Shown piece by piece: positions 35,935 to 45,651 of a stretch of 64,000 nt of DNA. The notes below the pieces were generated by a model. That model was not told where the DNA came from, did no database searches, and saw nothing but the letters and a program-made list of their open reading frames with translations. Numbering within the stretch: the stretch's first letter is position 1; every line of letters starts with the position of its first letter. A program made the translations under genes and the position numbers. Source of the DNA: Lachnospiraceae bacterium (GTDB lineage: Bacteria; Bacillota; Clostridia; Lachnospirales; Lachnospiraceae); contig CAJTDB010000007.1 of the NCBI GenBank assembly GCA_910574965.1, positions 120,649 to 184,648 on the forward strand, given 5' to 3'.

Positions 35935-37116
35935 ATGAACCTTCCCGGCTACTATTCCTCCGGCCAGTTTGCCCGTCTGGCAGGCGTATCCGTCCGGACC
36001 ATCCGCTTTTATGACAAGCAGAATATTTTAAAGCCTTCTTATGTCAGTCCTTCCGGGGCGCGTTTTTATACAGACTCAGATCTTGCAGGACTGCAGCAGA
36101 TCCTGCTTCTGAAATATCTGGGGTTTTCGCTGGAAGATATCCGGGAGATGACCATCGGCGATACCGACGGACACTTTCTGAAAAATTCCCTGAAGCTCCA
36201 GAAAAAGCTCATCCAGGACCGCATTGAACAGATGCAGTTGGTGGAGATGGCGATTGAGGATACGGTCCATGCCCTGGAAGAAGAACACCAGATCGACTGG
36301 AGTCATATGCTGGAACTTATCCATCTGACCGGTATGGAAAAAAGTCTGAAGCTTCAGTATCAGAACGCCACCAATATTTCCGCCCGCATCCGCCTGCACC
36401 GGAATCATTCCGCCAACCGCCAGGGATGGTTTCCCTGGATCTATGAACAGTGCCGGATCACCGAAGGAATGCAGATTCTGGAGCTTGGCTGCGGTGACGG
36501 CACCCTCTGGACCGAAAACCTCTCCCGCCTGCCTGCTTCCATCCATATTGCATTGTCTGACATTTCGGAAGGAATGCTAAGAGATGCCAGGCGCAACATC
36601 GGCCATAGGGACAGCCGCTTTTCTTTTCATGCCTTTGACTGTGCCCGGATCCCATTTTCAGATCAGAATTTTGATCTGGTCATCGCCAATCATGTACTTT
36701 TCTACTGCGCGGATCTTACGCAGGTATGCAGTGAAGTCCGCCGGATACTAAAGCCTGAAGGAACTTTTTTATGCAGCGCTTATGGCCGGGACCATATGAA
36801 AGAGATCAGCGATCTCGTCCGGCAGTTTGACAGCCGCATTATTCTTTCGGCTGAAAAGCTTTATGAGCAGTTCGGACTGGAGAACGGACGTGATATCCTT
36901 GCCTCCTGCTTCCCATCCGTAACATGTCATCTCTATGAAGACTCCATCACACTCCATCAGGCAGAGCCTCTGATCGAATATATTCTCTCCTGCCACGGCA
37001 ATCAGAACCAGATTCTTCTGGACCGCTATAAAGATTTCCGTACCTTCACCGAAAAAAAGACTGCCCGCGGGTTCCATATTACGAAAAATGCAGGAATCTT
37101 TCTCTGCCGTGCATAA
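35935..37116 (+). CDS. MerR-family regulator fused to a SAM-dependent methyltransferase
   Basis: 393 aa. Residues 5-72 form a MerR winged HTH (YSSGQFARLAGVSVRTIRFYDKQNIL), followed by a dimerisation coiled coil to about 120. From about 165 a class I methyltransferase domain begins, with motif I LELGCGDG (182-189), LSDISEGMLRDA (motif II) and FDLVIANHVLFYC (motif IV). Signal-binding domains on MerR proteins are usually small-molecule binders; a full methyltransferase domain suggests either catalysis or SAM sensing. An AGAAAGGA site precedes the ATG. It lies 41 nt after the araC gene and could share its transcript. Confidence 0.9.
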   Translation: MNLPGYYSSGQFARLAGVSVRTIRFYDKQNILKPSYVSPSGARFYTDSDLAGLQQILLLKYLGFSLEDIREMTIGDTDGHFLKNSLKLQKKLIQDRIEQMQLVEMAIEDTVHALEEEHQIDWSHMLELIHLTGMEKSLKLQYQNATNISARIRLHRNHSANRQGWFPWIYEQCRITEGMQILELGCGDGTLWTENLSRLPASIHIALSDISEGMLRDARRNIGHRDSRFSFHAFDCARIPFSDQNFDLVIANHVLFYCADLTQVCSEVRRILKPEGTFLCSAYGRDHMKEISDLVRQFDSRIILSAEKLYEQFGLENGRDILASCFPSVTCHLYEDSITLHQAEPLIEYILSCHGNQNQILLDRYKDFRTFTEKKTARGFHITKNAGIFLCRA

Positions 37117-37311
37117 TCCTCTGGAAATCACACCACCTTATATCTTATCAAATCCTGTACTGCATTCTTCTAACCCAACACACACGATCAGCCTGCTGCC
37201 TCAGCCTGTATAAAAAATTTCAGAAACCTCTTGAAGGTGACCTTACGTCATCTTTTATACTGGACGCAGAAGCCAAAAAACAATGTATTTTTTGAACGAG
37301 AGGAAAAAACT

Positions 37312-38340
37312 ATGAACCAGACTACTATTATCGTGACCGGAGGTGCCGGTTTTATCGGAAGCAACTTTATCTTCCATATGCTGGACAAATATCCCGATTA
37401 CCGGATCATCTGCCTGGACTGCCTGACCTATGCAGGCAATCTGTCCACTTTAAAGCCGGTCATGGACAATCCGAACTTCCGCTTTGTAAAGGAGAGCATC
37501 ACGGACCGGGAAGCCGTCTGCCGCCTGTTCGAAGAAGAGCACCCGGACATGGTCGTGAATTTTGCTGCGGAGAGCCATGTGGACCGTTCCATTGAAAATC
37601 CACAGATATTTCTCGATACAAACATCATCGGCACTTCCATCCTTATGGATGCCTGCCGGAAATACGGCATCAAACGCTATCATCAGGTGTCTACTGACGA
37701 AGTGTACGGAGATCTCCCTCTGGACCGGCCGGACCTGTTCTTCACGGAGGAGACGCCGATCCACACTTCCAGTCCCTACTCTTCCAGCAAAGCGGCGGCA
37801 GATCTTCTTGTGCTGGCTTACCACCGCACTTATGGCCTGCCTGTATCCATCAGCCGCTGCTCCAACAACTACGGACCGTATCATTTTCCGGAGAAGCTCA
37901 TTCCGCTTATGATCGCCAACGCCCTGAACGACAAGCCCCTTCCGGTCTACGGAGCAGGGGAAAATGTCCGTGACTGGCTGTATGTGGAAGATCACTGCAA
38001 AGCTATTGATCTGGTCATCCACAAAGGACGGGTGGGTGAAGTATACAACATCGGCGGACACAATGAGATGAAAAACATCGATATTGTAAAAATAATCTGC
38101 AAAGCCCTTGGAAAGCCTGAGAGCCTGATTACCTATGTCACCGACCGGAAAGGCCATGACATGCGTTACGCCATCGACCCCACCAAGATCCATCAGGAAC
38201 TGGGCTGGCTCCCGGAGACAAAATTCGCCGACGGCATCCAGAAAACCATCCAATGGTATCTGGAGCATAAAGAGTGGTGGGAAACCATCATCTCCGGAGA
38301 ATATCAGAATTATTACGAAAAAATGTACGGGAACCGCTGA
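37312..38340 (+). CDS. rfbB: dTDP-glucose 4,6-dehydratase
   Basis: Second step of dTDP-L-rhamnose synthesis, an NAD-dependent extended SDR enzyme of 342 aa. The nucleotide motif TGGAGFIGSNF (about residues 9-19), catalytic HQVSTDEVYGDL with the Thr-Asp-Glu triad, PYSSSKAAADLL with Tyr-x3-Lys, and SNNYGPYHFPEKLIPL are diagnostic. The ATG at 37312 follows GAGGAAAA; the earlier frame start (37231) has no support. rfbD follows after a 172-nt gap carrying a tandem repeat; rfbA and rfbC are not in the window. Confidence 0.95.
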   Translation: MNQTTIIVTGGAGFIGSNFIFHMLDKYPDYRIICLDCLTYAGNLSTLKPVMDNPNFRFVKESITDREAVCRLFEEEHPDMVVNFAAESHVDRSIENPQIFLDTNIIGTSILMDACRKYGIKRYHQVSTDEVYGDLPLDRPDLFFTEETPIHTSSPYSSSKAAADLLVLAYHRTYGLPVSISRCSNNYGPYHFPEKLIPLMIANALNDKPLPVYGAGENVRDWLYVEDHCKAIDLVIHKGRVGEVYNIGGHNEMKNIDIVKIICKALGKPESLITYVTDRKGHDMRYAIDPTKIHQELGWLPETKFADGIQKTIQWYLEHKEWWETIISGEYQNYYEKMYGNR

Positions 38341-38456
38341 AGCGGAAGACTTGCAGACAGATGTGACACTTTAATCAGCATATCTCCAGCAAATCCCAGA
38401 TGAATGTTCAGATGTGAATGCAGATGAACATTTATCTAGGTAAGGGGATTGGATGG

Positions 38457-38500
38457 AGATATGCGGGACTTTAATCAGAGATATGCGGAACTTTAATCAG
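38457..38500 (+). repeat. 22-bp tandem duplication in front of rfbD
   Basis: Two adjacent 22-bp units (38457-38478 and 38479-38500), each ending in CTTTAATCAG, differ by one base. A third, partial copy of the CACTTTAATCAG core lies near 38366-38377. The second unit ends directly at the ribosome site of rfbD. Confidence 0.85.
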
Positions 38501-38512
38501 GAGGTATGAGAA

Positions 38513-39451
38513 ATGAAGATATTTGTGACCGGTGTCGGCGGCCAGTTAGGCCACGACGTTATGAACGAACTGAACAAAAGAGGCTATGAGGGCGTCGGCT
38601 CCGACCTTGCCCCCGCCTACAGCGGCATCGAAGACAGCACTGCGGTAACAAAGATGCCCTATGTATCTATGGATATTACAGAGCCTGCTTCTGTAGATGC
38701 CGTTCTTATGAAAGAACAGCCAGACGTCGTTGTCCACTGCGCTGCATGGACTGCTGTTGATATGGCAGAAGATGACGACAAAGCAGAGAAAGTCCGCCTG
38801 GTCAACGCCGCCGGTACCAAAAACATTGCGCTTGCCTGTAAAAAGCTTGACTGCAAGATGATCTACCTTTCCACCGACTATGTCTTTGACGGTCTTGGCA
38901 CCGATCCCTGGCAGCCGGACTGCAAAGACTACAGACCTTTAAATGTCTATGGAAAGACCAAACTGGAAGGCGAACTGGCTGTCTCTGAACATTTGGAGAA
39001 ATATTTTATTGTCCGTATCGCATGGGTGTTCGGCGTCAACGGCAAAAACTTTATCAAGACTATGCTGAATCTTGGAAAGACTCACGACCGCCTCACCGTC
39101 GTCAGCGATCAGATCGGCACCCCTACCTATACCTTTGATCTCGCCCGCCTTCTGGTGGACATGCTGGAAACGGACCGCTATGGTTATTACCACGCCACCA
39201 ATGAAGGCGGCTATATTAGCTGGTACGATTTTACAGTAGAGATTTTCCGCCAGGCAGCAGAGCTGGGTCATCCGGAATATGGTACAGACCATATTACAGT
39301 CGTTCCGGTCACCACTGCAGAATATGGTGCCTCCAAGGCAGCACGCCCCTTCAACTCCCGGCTGGACAAGAGCAAACTGGTGCAGAATGGATTTACACCC
39401 CTTCCCACCTGGCAGGATGCTCTCAGCCGGTATTTAAAAGAAATTTTGTAA
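38513..39451 (+). CDS. rfbD: dTDP-4-dehydrorhamnose reductase
   Basis: Final NADPH-dependent step of dTDP-L-rhamnose synthesis. 312 aa. N-terminal VTGVGGQLGHDV, the CAAWTAVDMAEDD segment, IYLSTDYVFDG and YGKTKLEGE (Tyr-x3-Lys) are characteristic of RfbD/RmlD. AGGAGG stands before the ATG. It follows rfbB, and its stop codon directly abuts the stop of the convergent PBP gene, with no spacer for a terminator. The rhamnose product presumably feeds a cell-surface polysaccharide. Confidence 0.95.
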   Translation: MKIFVTGVGGQLGHDVMNELNKRGYEGVGSDLAPAYSGIEDSTAVTKMPYVSMDITEPASVDAVLMKEQPDVVVHCAAWTAVDMAEDDDKAEKVRLVNAAGTKNIALACKKLDCKMIYLSTDYVFDGLGTDPWQPDCKDYRPLNVYGKTKLEGELAVSEHLEKYFIVRIAWVFGVNGKNFIKTMLNLGKTHDRLTVVSDQIGTPTYTFDLARLLVDMLETDRYGYYHATNEGGYISWYDFTVEIFRQAAELGHPEYGTDHITVVPVTTAEYGASKAARPFNSRLDKSKLVQNGFTPLPTWQDALSRYLKEIL

Positions 39452-41395
39452 CTACAGTTCTTTTGCCGCCAATCCTTCATGAATGGCGGTCATAAATTCA
39501 TTCCAGATGTCCACAGGATATTTGGAGCCGGCCAACGACTGCCCGCCTCTTGGGGTGTCGAATCCAATCCAGATACCGGTCGTATAGTAAGCCGTATATC
39601 CAGCAAACCAGACATCCACATAATCGTTCGTTGTTCCGGTCTTGCCTGCACAGGGCATCCCTTCGATGCCCTTGCCGCGGGCCGTTCCCCGGATAAGCAC
39701 TCCTTCCAGTATATCGGTCATCTCCCTGGCAGCCTTTTCTTCATAGACCGGATGTTCCTGGCGGTCCGGCATGACAACAATATTTCCATCCATATCTGTA
39801 ATCATGGTGATACAGTCCGGCAGACGGTAAACACCGTCATTGGCCAAAGCCGCATATCCCGCAGTAATTTCCAGAGAACTGACACCTGTAGTAAGTCCCC
39901 CTAGGGCAGACGACAGATTGTAGTCTTCCTCTTTGATGGAGGAAAAGTTCATATCCTGAAGATACGAAAGCCCCACCTCCGGTGTCAGCTCCCGCAGCAG
40001 TTTATATGCAGTGGTATTCAAAGACTGTTCCACCGCATATCGAAGCGATACTGCACCGGCATACCGTTCTGTGGCATTGGCAGGCCCGTCCTCTTCCTTT
40101 GTATCCATTAACGTAGAAGAAGCACTATAACCCCGTTCTAATGCCGGCGTATAAACAATCAGCGGCTTGATGACGCTTCCCGGCTGGCGAAAACTCATAA
40201 AAGCCCGGTTATAATCGGTCAGAATCCCCTCCTGGCTTCGTCCGCCTACAATGGCATTTACCAGACCTGTCTCATTATCAATACATACAGCCGATGCCTG
40301 TAATGCATAAGTTCCATTGCTGTTCAGAGTGTTGTAATCCATGAGCTGCTCGTCAATGCTGTTTTGCAGAAGTTCCTGCTTTCTCATATCAATCGATGTA
40401 TAAACCCGGTAACCGCCCGTATACAGTTTCTCATGGCAAGTCTCATAATCCTGACCCGTAGCCTCCATCAGTGCCCGGACCGCACGTTCATAAATGTATA
40501 TATGCGCCCAGGTACGGGTATAGGAAGTCTTCGTACGATCCAGAACGATCTCCGCAGCCACTGCCCGATCATACTCGATCTCGGAGATCATTTCCTCTTT
40601 ATACATATTTTGAAGAATCAGATCCCGGCGCTTCAGCGTATTTTCCATATGAGTCAGCGGATCATAAAGCCCCGGACTGTTGGGAATGGCACAGAGAAAT
40701 GCAGTTTCCGACAGAGTCAGTTCAGAAATATCTTTGCTGAAATACCCCTGGCTTGCCGCCTGGATGCCATAATATCCGTTGGAAAAATAAATATTGTTTA
40801 TGTAAAATTCAAGGATTTCCTCTTTGGAATATTTCCGCTCCAGTGCCATGGCGATGAAGATCTCCTCCACCTTCCGCTCCCATTTCACCGTATGCGTCAG
40901 ATAGATATTTCGCGCAAGCTGCTGGGTAATGGTACTTCCTCCCTGGGTAATGCTCTTCTTGGACACCAGAGATTTGGCCGCCCGCAGAATCGCAAAAGGA
41001 TCAAAGCCACTGTGCTTATAGAAACGATGGTCCTCAATGCTCACAAATGCGTCCTTTACCGTATCCGGAATCTCATCGGAAGTCAGATAGACGATATTCC
41101 TATCATTCCTGAGAAGAGCGATCAGGTTTCCATCCATATCGTATACCTCTCCGGATTGGTCAGCCTGAAAATCCGCAGTGGTGGAATTTTCCATCACTTT
41201 GTCCGCTTCCCTATAGAGACTTACCACCGTCTGAACGTACCCGGTCTGATAGAACAGGAAGCAGGCACCGATCAGGATACACGCCATAGCGATCTGCGTG
41301 AGGCTGAAATAAAAGCCGCCCAGATCCTTTTTCTTTCTTTGTCTTCTTTTTTTCGGTCTTCGCCTTGATGCTGGCCGGTCTGATGATCTGCTCAT
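39452..41395 (-). CDS. Class A penicillin-binding protein (transglycosylase/transpeptidase)
   Basis: 647 aa membrane-anchored peptidoglycan synthase. A basic cytoplasmic tail (RRRPKKRRQRKKK) precedes one transmembrane helix (about residues 35-55). The GT51 domain has EDHRFYKHSGFDP (catalytic Glu) and QGGSTITQQLARN; the transpeptidase domain has SxxK in PGSVIKP and the late KTGTT motif. The ATG at 41395 follows AAGGAGAG. It is followed in reverse order by nothing on its strand and lies 96 nt downstream of a second class A PBP, with a strong stem-loop between them. Confidence 0.94.
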   Translation of the reverse strand: MSRSSDRPASRRRPKKRRQRKKKDLGGFYFSLTQIAMACILIGACFLFYQTGYVQTVVSLYREADKVMENSTTADFQADQSGEVYDMDGNLIALLRNDRNIVYLTSDEIPDTVKDAFVSIEDHRFYKHSGFDPFAILRAAKSLVSKKSITQGGSTITQQLARNIYLTHTVKWERKVEEIFIAMALERKYSKEEILEFYINNIYFSNGYYGIQAASQGYFSKDISELTLSETAFLCAIPNSPGLYDPLTHMENTLKRRDLILQNMYKEEMISEIEYDRAVAAEIVLDRTKTSYTRTWAHIYIYERAVRALMEATGQDYETCHEKLYTGGYRVYTSIDMRKQELLQNSIDEQLMDYNTLNSNGTYALQASAVCIDNETGLVNAIVGGRSQEGILTDYNRAFMSFRQPGSVIKPLIVYTPALERGYSASSTLMDTKEEDGPANATERYAGAVSLRYAVEQSLNTTAYKLLRELTPEVGLSYLQDMNFSSIKEEDYNLSSALGGLTTGVSSLEITAGYAALANDGVYRLPDCITMITDMDGNIVVMPDRQEHPVYEEKAAREMTDILEGVLIRGTARGKGIEGMPCAGKTGTTNDYVDVWFAGYTAYYTTGIWIGFDTPRGGQSLAGSKYPVDIWNEFMTAIHEGLAAKEL

Positions 41396-41419
41396 GATCT
41401 CTCCTTCAGGCAGTAGCTG

Positions 41420-41451
41420 CCGGGAAATACAGTCCAAACTGCATTTCCCGG
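41420..41451 (-). other. Stem-loop between the two PBP genes
   Basis: A 14-bp stem (arms 41420-41433 and 41438-41451) with a 4-nt loop; the single mismatch becomes a G-U pair in minus-strand RNA. No T run follows. It sits about 10 nt upstream of the ribosome site of the downstream PBP gene, so it may stabilise or modulate its mRNA. Confidence 0.6.
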
Positions 41452-41491
41452 CTGCCCTTTTGTACAGATAAATGAAACGATAGCAAGCTGG

Positions 41492-44194
41492 CTATGGTGT
41501 CACCACATTCGGGTCCAAAAGCATTCCCGGATCCGCAGGATTGACATCTCCGGCCGCCGGATCCGTCACACCCGGATCGGGGGGCGGAGTCTGGGGAGCA
41601 CTTACTCCCATTTCGTATTCACTGGGGATATAGACACCGCCGGTGTGTACGGTACAGGTAGCGGACGGCAGATTTGAGCTGATTCCGTAGCCCGTATCCA
41701 GCGTCACCGCCTCTGCCACTCCTTCCTGCATGGGGGGAAGAAGGACCTTGGCCTGCGGCACACGGTTGGGACACATACTGGTAGCCAAAAGCCCCGTATC
41801 CACGCAAATACTCACTGCCACATGATGATCGCAGACCTCCGTCGGCTGTGTTCCTTCTACAAAATACTCATTCCGCACAATACCGGCTCTTCCGTCCGCG
41901 TCACAAAGTCCGCCAACGGCCAGCTTTCCGGACTTCGTGCAGATCACGCACTGAACGATGCCGGAAGGCTTTTCGAAATCTTTATTTTCCATTCCTTCAT
42001 GAACTCTCGTCATAATCTTCGCCCACAATTTCTTATGAAACTGCGTCTCGGAATTGCTCAGGCTGTGCTTATAACCGCTGTTGTCGTAACCGGCCCAGAT
42101 ACCTGCCGTATAATAAGGCGTCATTCCCTCAAACCAGATGTCCAGATTGTCTGACGTTGTACCGGTCTTGCCGGCCGTTGTCATACCGCTTATCTTAGCC
42201 GCCGTACCGGTGCCTCCGGTACCGGTAATGACGTCTTTCATACAGTCAACCAGAAGCCATGCGTTCTGTTCAGAGATGGCCTGGCTTGCTTCCGGCTGAT
42301 TATCCAGCACTACATTTCCGTCATTGTCCACCACCTTTGTATACAGACGGGGCCTGATATAGCTGCCTCCGTTGGCGATGGCCGCATAGGCGGCTGTCAG
42401 CTCTAAGTTGGACACGCCGTTCGTAAGTCCGCCCAGCGCTGCAGACTGGTTATAGTCCGCCTGCGGACCTTCCTGTACCAGGGATGTGAATCCAAAACGG
42501 AGCAGATAATCCACCGCCGTTCTGGGCGTCACATCCGTGATCGTCTTAACTGCCATTACGTTCATAGAACGGACGATTCCTTCCCTGGATGTAGTCCACC
42601 CGCGGTAACTGTTTCCGTCCCAGTTTTTCACCAGACGTCCCTGCCGTCCGTTCTCCGTATACGCAAAAGGTCCGTCGTACTGGACGGTTCCCGGACCGTA
42701 GCCAAGCACCTCAAAAGCCGGCGCATAAGCTGCCACGATTTTAAAAGTAGAACCCGGATTCCGGTAGGCACCGGAAGCACGGTTCAAAGTCCGGTTCGCC
42801 GTCTTCTGTCCCCTGCCTCCGATCATGGCCACTACTTCCCCGGTGCTCTGCTCCATAACTACCATAGATGCCTGGGGCTGAATGATAAATTCGCACCGTT
42901 CATAGACCGTGTCATCGTCTGTAATCCCAAGCGTTGCCACATATTCGTTGATGGCCGCCTGCGCTTCCTCTTCGGTATCATACAAGATCTCATAGTCTTT
43001 ATCCGACTGCCGGAAATAAGCCGCCAACATCTCCTGGCTGTAATTTTTCGTCTCGTTGTCTTCGCTGACCACACTCAGCGCCCAGTCAATGCTCACTCTG
43101 CTCTTCTCCGGGAAATTCTCCGGATTGGCAAATTCTTCGTCCAAAATACTCTGTATCCGCGGATCCTGAGTCGTATAGATCTTAAGACCGCTGCTGTACA
43201 GCGCATTAAATGCCTGGGTTTCAGAATATCCCGCCTTCTCTACCAGATCATTTCGAACCTGCTCCGTCACCTCATCCACAAAATACGAATAGATGGTGCT
43301 GGTAGATTTGGACTCCTCGTTATAGTCCCGGATGCGGGAATACACGTCGTCCGCCATAGCTTCTTCATATTTGCTCTGGGAAATATATCCTTGTTCCAGC
43401 ATGTTGTCCAGAACATACGTTCTTCTCTTGGCATTATCCTCCGGATGACTTAAGGGATTGTATGCACTAGGACTTTTTGTAGTAGCCGCCAGCACCGCTG
43501 CCTCAGATACGGTCAGCTCACTGACATTTTTCCCAAAATACCGATTAGCCGCCGCCTGAACTCCCAGCGAGTTCTGTCCCAGATTAATGGTATTCAGATA
43601 GCTCTCCAGGATCTCATCCTTGGTCATAACTTCTTCCAGCTTGACAGCCAGATACTGCTCCTGCAGCTTTCGTTCCACTTTTTCCAGAAACGTACTCTCA
43701 GACATAAAGTCGAATACATTGTTTTTCAAAAGCTGCTGCGTAATCGTACTGGCACCTTCCGTTTTCTTAAAACCGCTGGCGATGCCTTTCACGCCTGCCC
43801 GGATGATGCCTCTTACATCAATGCCGTTATGCTCATAGAAACGTTCATCCTCGATGGCAATAAACGCCTGCTGCACCTGCTTTGGAATATTCTCAATCTT
43901 TACATAGGTCCGATTGGTCCCCTCTGCAATCAGCTCTGCTGTCTTATTGCCTTCCGCATCATAGACGGTGGACTTATAGCCTCTTGGCAGAACACTTGCA
44001 CTGGTAATGTCGGGAGCATTCTCTATGACTCCTTTTACAATCCCGATCCCGCCGCAGAGTCCTGCAACACCGACCGCGATCAACAGCACCAACAGGGTTT
44101 TCAGAAAGACAACTCCAACTTTTTTGCCCATCCGGGCTTTGCGGGATTTCAGCGCCTTCTGTTTCCTGGAGGTGCCTTTTTTACTGTAATTCAT
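41492..44194 (-). CDS. Large class A penicillin-binding protein (PBP1A type)
   Basis: 900 aa. A lysine/arginine-rich cytoplasmic tail, one membrane helix (about residues 27-50), and a GT51 domain with EDERFYEHNGIDV and GASTITQQLLKN. The transpeptidase domain has SxxK in PGSTFKIV and GKTGTTSDN. The C-terminal 150 residues carry several cysteines (QCVICTKSGK, GLCDADG, CDHHVAVSIC) and end in a Pro-rich tail. It polymerises and crosslinks peptidoglycan outside the membrane. No terminator separates it from the second PBP gene, so they may be co-transcribed. Confidence 0.95.
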   Translation of the reverse strand: MNYSKKGTSRKQKALKSRKARMGKKVGVVFLKTLLVLLIAVGVAGLCGGIGIVKGVIENAPDITSASVLPRGYKSTVYDAEGNKTAELIAEGTNRTYVKIENIPKQVQQAFIAIEDERFYEHNGIDVRGIIRAGVKGIASGFKKTEGASTITQQLLKNNVFDFMSESTFLEKVERKLQEQYLAVKLEEVMTKDEILESYLNTINLGQNSLGVQAAANRYFGKNVSELTVSEAAVLAATTKSPSAYNPLSHPEDNAKRRTYVLDNMLEQGYISQSKYEEAMADDVYSRIRDYNEESKSTSTIYSYFVDEVTEQVRNDLVEKAGYSETQAFNALYSSGLKIYTTQDPRIQSILDEEFANPENFPEKSRVSIDWALSVVSEDNETKNYSQEMLAAYFRQSDKDYEILYDTEEEAQAAINEYVATLGITDDDTVYERCEFIIQPQASMVVMEQSTGEVVAMIGGRGQKTANRTLNRASGAYRNPGSTFKIVAAYAPAFEVLGYGPGTVQYDGPFAYTENGRQGRLVKNWDGNSYRGWTTSREGIVRSMNVMAVKTITDVTPRTAVDYLLRFGFTSLVQEGPQADYNQSAALGGLTNGVSNLELTAAYAAIANGGSYIRPRLYTKVVDNDGNVVLDNQPEASQAISEQNAWLLVDCMKDVITGTGGTGTAAKISGMTTAGKTGTTSDNLDIWFEGMTPYYTAGIWAGYDNSGYKHSLSNSETQFHKKLWAKIMTRVHEGMENKDFEKPSGIVQCVICTKSGKLAVGGLCDADGRAGIVRNEYFVEGTQPTEVCDHHVAVSICVDTGLLATSMCPNRVPQAKVLLPPMQEGVAEAVTLDTGYGISSNLPSATCTVHTGGVYIPSEYEMGVSAPQTPPPDPGVTDPAAGDVNPADPGMLLDPNVVTP

Positions 44195-44387
44195 ATGTCA
44201 GCCTCCTTCATTCTGTCTATTATAGCAAAGTTGGCCCCGTAAATAAAGCATAAAGTTCTTAAATTTCTCTATATTCCTCTATAGAAAAAATACCAAATAT
44301 CCTGTATTTCTTTTCCTTTTAAGCCCAGAGCGGACTCCCAAAAATCTTCCGCCGCAGTCTGACGTCCGATTCCGCCGCATATACAGC

Positions 44388-44422
44388 AAAAGACCAGAGC
44401 CTTTCCGCGAATGACTCTGGTC
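44388..44422 (-). terminator. Terminator of the ftsEX-M23-ctpA unit
   Basis: Minus strand: 8-bp stem GACCAGAG / CTCTGGTC with a 15-nt loop followed by TTTT, 11 nt after the ctpA-like stop. Confidence 0.8.
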
Positions 44423-44432
44423 CTGTATTCTT

Positions 44433-45608
44433 CTACTTGCTCAGCACTTCAATGGCCTTCAAAAGCTGCACATCCTCCAAAGACTCCCGGTCTGCCTCCA
44501 CAATGATATCCGGCGTAATTCCCACCTCATGGATATTATTTCCGGAAGGAGTATAATAACGGGACACTGTAATCTTCACTGCCGAACCGTCCTCCAGCGG
44601 AAACAGACTCTGTACGATTCCTTTTCCAAAAGTCTGTGTTCCGATCAGTGTTCCGACTCCGTAATCCTTAATAGCCCCGGCAAAGATCTCCGAAGCACTG
44701 GCACTGTTCTCATTCACCAGAACAGCCATGTCTCCGGCAAAATAATTCTCCGCATCCGACGTCTCTTCCTGCCGGTTGCCGTATTTGTCCTCCGTATAGA
44801 CAATCAGTCCTTCCGGAAGCAGACGGTCCAGGATGGCGCAGGTTACGTCCACCAGTCCGCCTCCATTGTCTCTCAAATCGATGATGAGCTTCTTCATCCC
44901 CTGAGATTCCAGGCTTCCAAGGGCCGTTGTAAACTGATCCTCCGTCACATCATCAAATTCCGTGATGGCTATATAGCCGATCTCTTCATCGATCATCCGG
45001 CTCTCCACTGTGGGAACCTGAATACTTCTGCGTGTCAGGGTCATTTCCAGAATATCCGTCTCTCTCAGAATACTGATCTGAACCGATGTTCCCTCCTCTC
45101 CCTTCAGCTCCGACACCACCAGCGACAGATCAATTCCTGTGACCTCTTTCCCCTCTACCATATAGAGGATATCTCCGGACTGCAGACCTGCCTCCGCAGA
45201 CGGTGAACCATCGAATGCCCGTACTACTGTGATGATTCCGGTCGTATAGTCCTGCTGCATCATCGCGCCGATACCGCTGTAGCTTCCGTTCGAAGCTTCC
45301 ATAAAGCTGGCATATTCCTCCGGGGTATAATAACCTGTATACACATCCCCCAGCCCGGCCATCAGCCCTTTGTATATCCCGTTTTCTACATCCTCATCTT
45401 CGTAATCAAACAGATAATACTTCTCAATGTACTGGTTCAGCTCCTGTACTTTTGCGTCGATCTGCTCCTCATTCGAATCTCTTCTCCCCAGAAAACGGGG
45501 CAGAAAATAGGCTGTTGTACAACCGCTGAGCACAAAAGCCGCCACTGCCAGCAATGCACCCAGGGCAAGACCTCTCCTGAAGGAATGTTTCTCTTTGCTG
45601 TCTTCCAT
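44433..45608 (-). CDS. C-terminal processing peptidase, S41 family (CtpA-like)
   Basis: 391 aa extracytoplasmic serine protease. One membrane anchor or signal segment (ALGALLAVAAFVLSGC, ending in a lipobox-like LSGC near residue 29), a PDZ domain (about 95-180) and an S41 catalytic domain with Ser in NENSASASEIFAGAI and Lys in TFGKGIVQSLF. Such proteases often process cell wall hydrolases or their activators. It is the last gene of ftsE-ftsX-M23-ctpA and begins 43 nt after the M23 gene, a conserved arrangement in Clostridia. Confidence 0.94.
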   Translation of the reverse strand: MEDSKEKHSFRRGLALGALLAVAAFVLSGCTTAYFLPRFLGRRDSNEEQIDAKVQELNQYIEKYYLFDYEDEDVENGIYKGLMAGLGDVYTGYYTPEEYASFMEASNGSYSGIGAMMQQDYTTGIITVVRAFDGSPSAEAGLQSGDILYMVEGKEVTGIDLSLVVSELKGEEGTSVQISILRETDILEMTLTRRSIQVPTVESRMIDEEIGYIAITEFDDVTEDQFTTALGSLESQGMKKLIIDLRDNGGGLVDVTCAILDRLLPEGLIVYTEDKYGNRQEETSDAENYFAGDMAVLVNENSASASEIFAGAIKDYGVGTLIGTQTFGKGIVQSLFPLEDGSAVKITVSRYYTPSGNNIHEVGITPDIIVEADRESLEDVQLLKAIEVLSK

Positions 45609-45651
45609 CCACTGTCACTCCTTTTCTCTTCCTTATCATTCTATGTACAGA

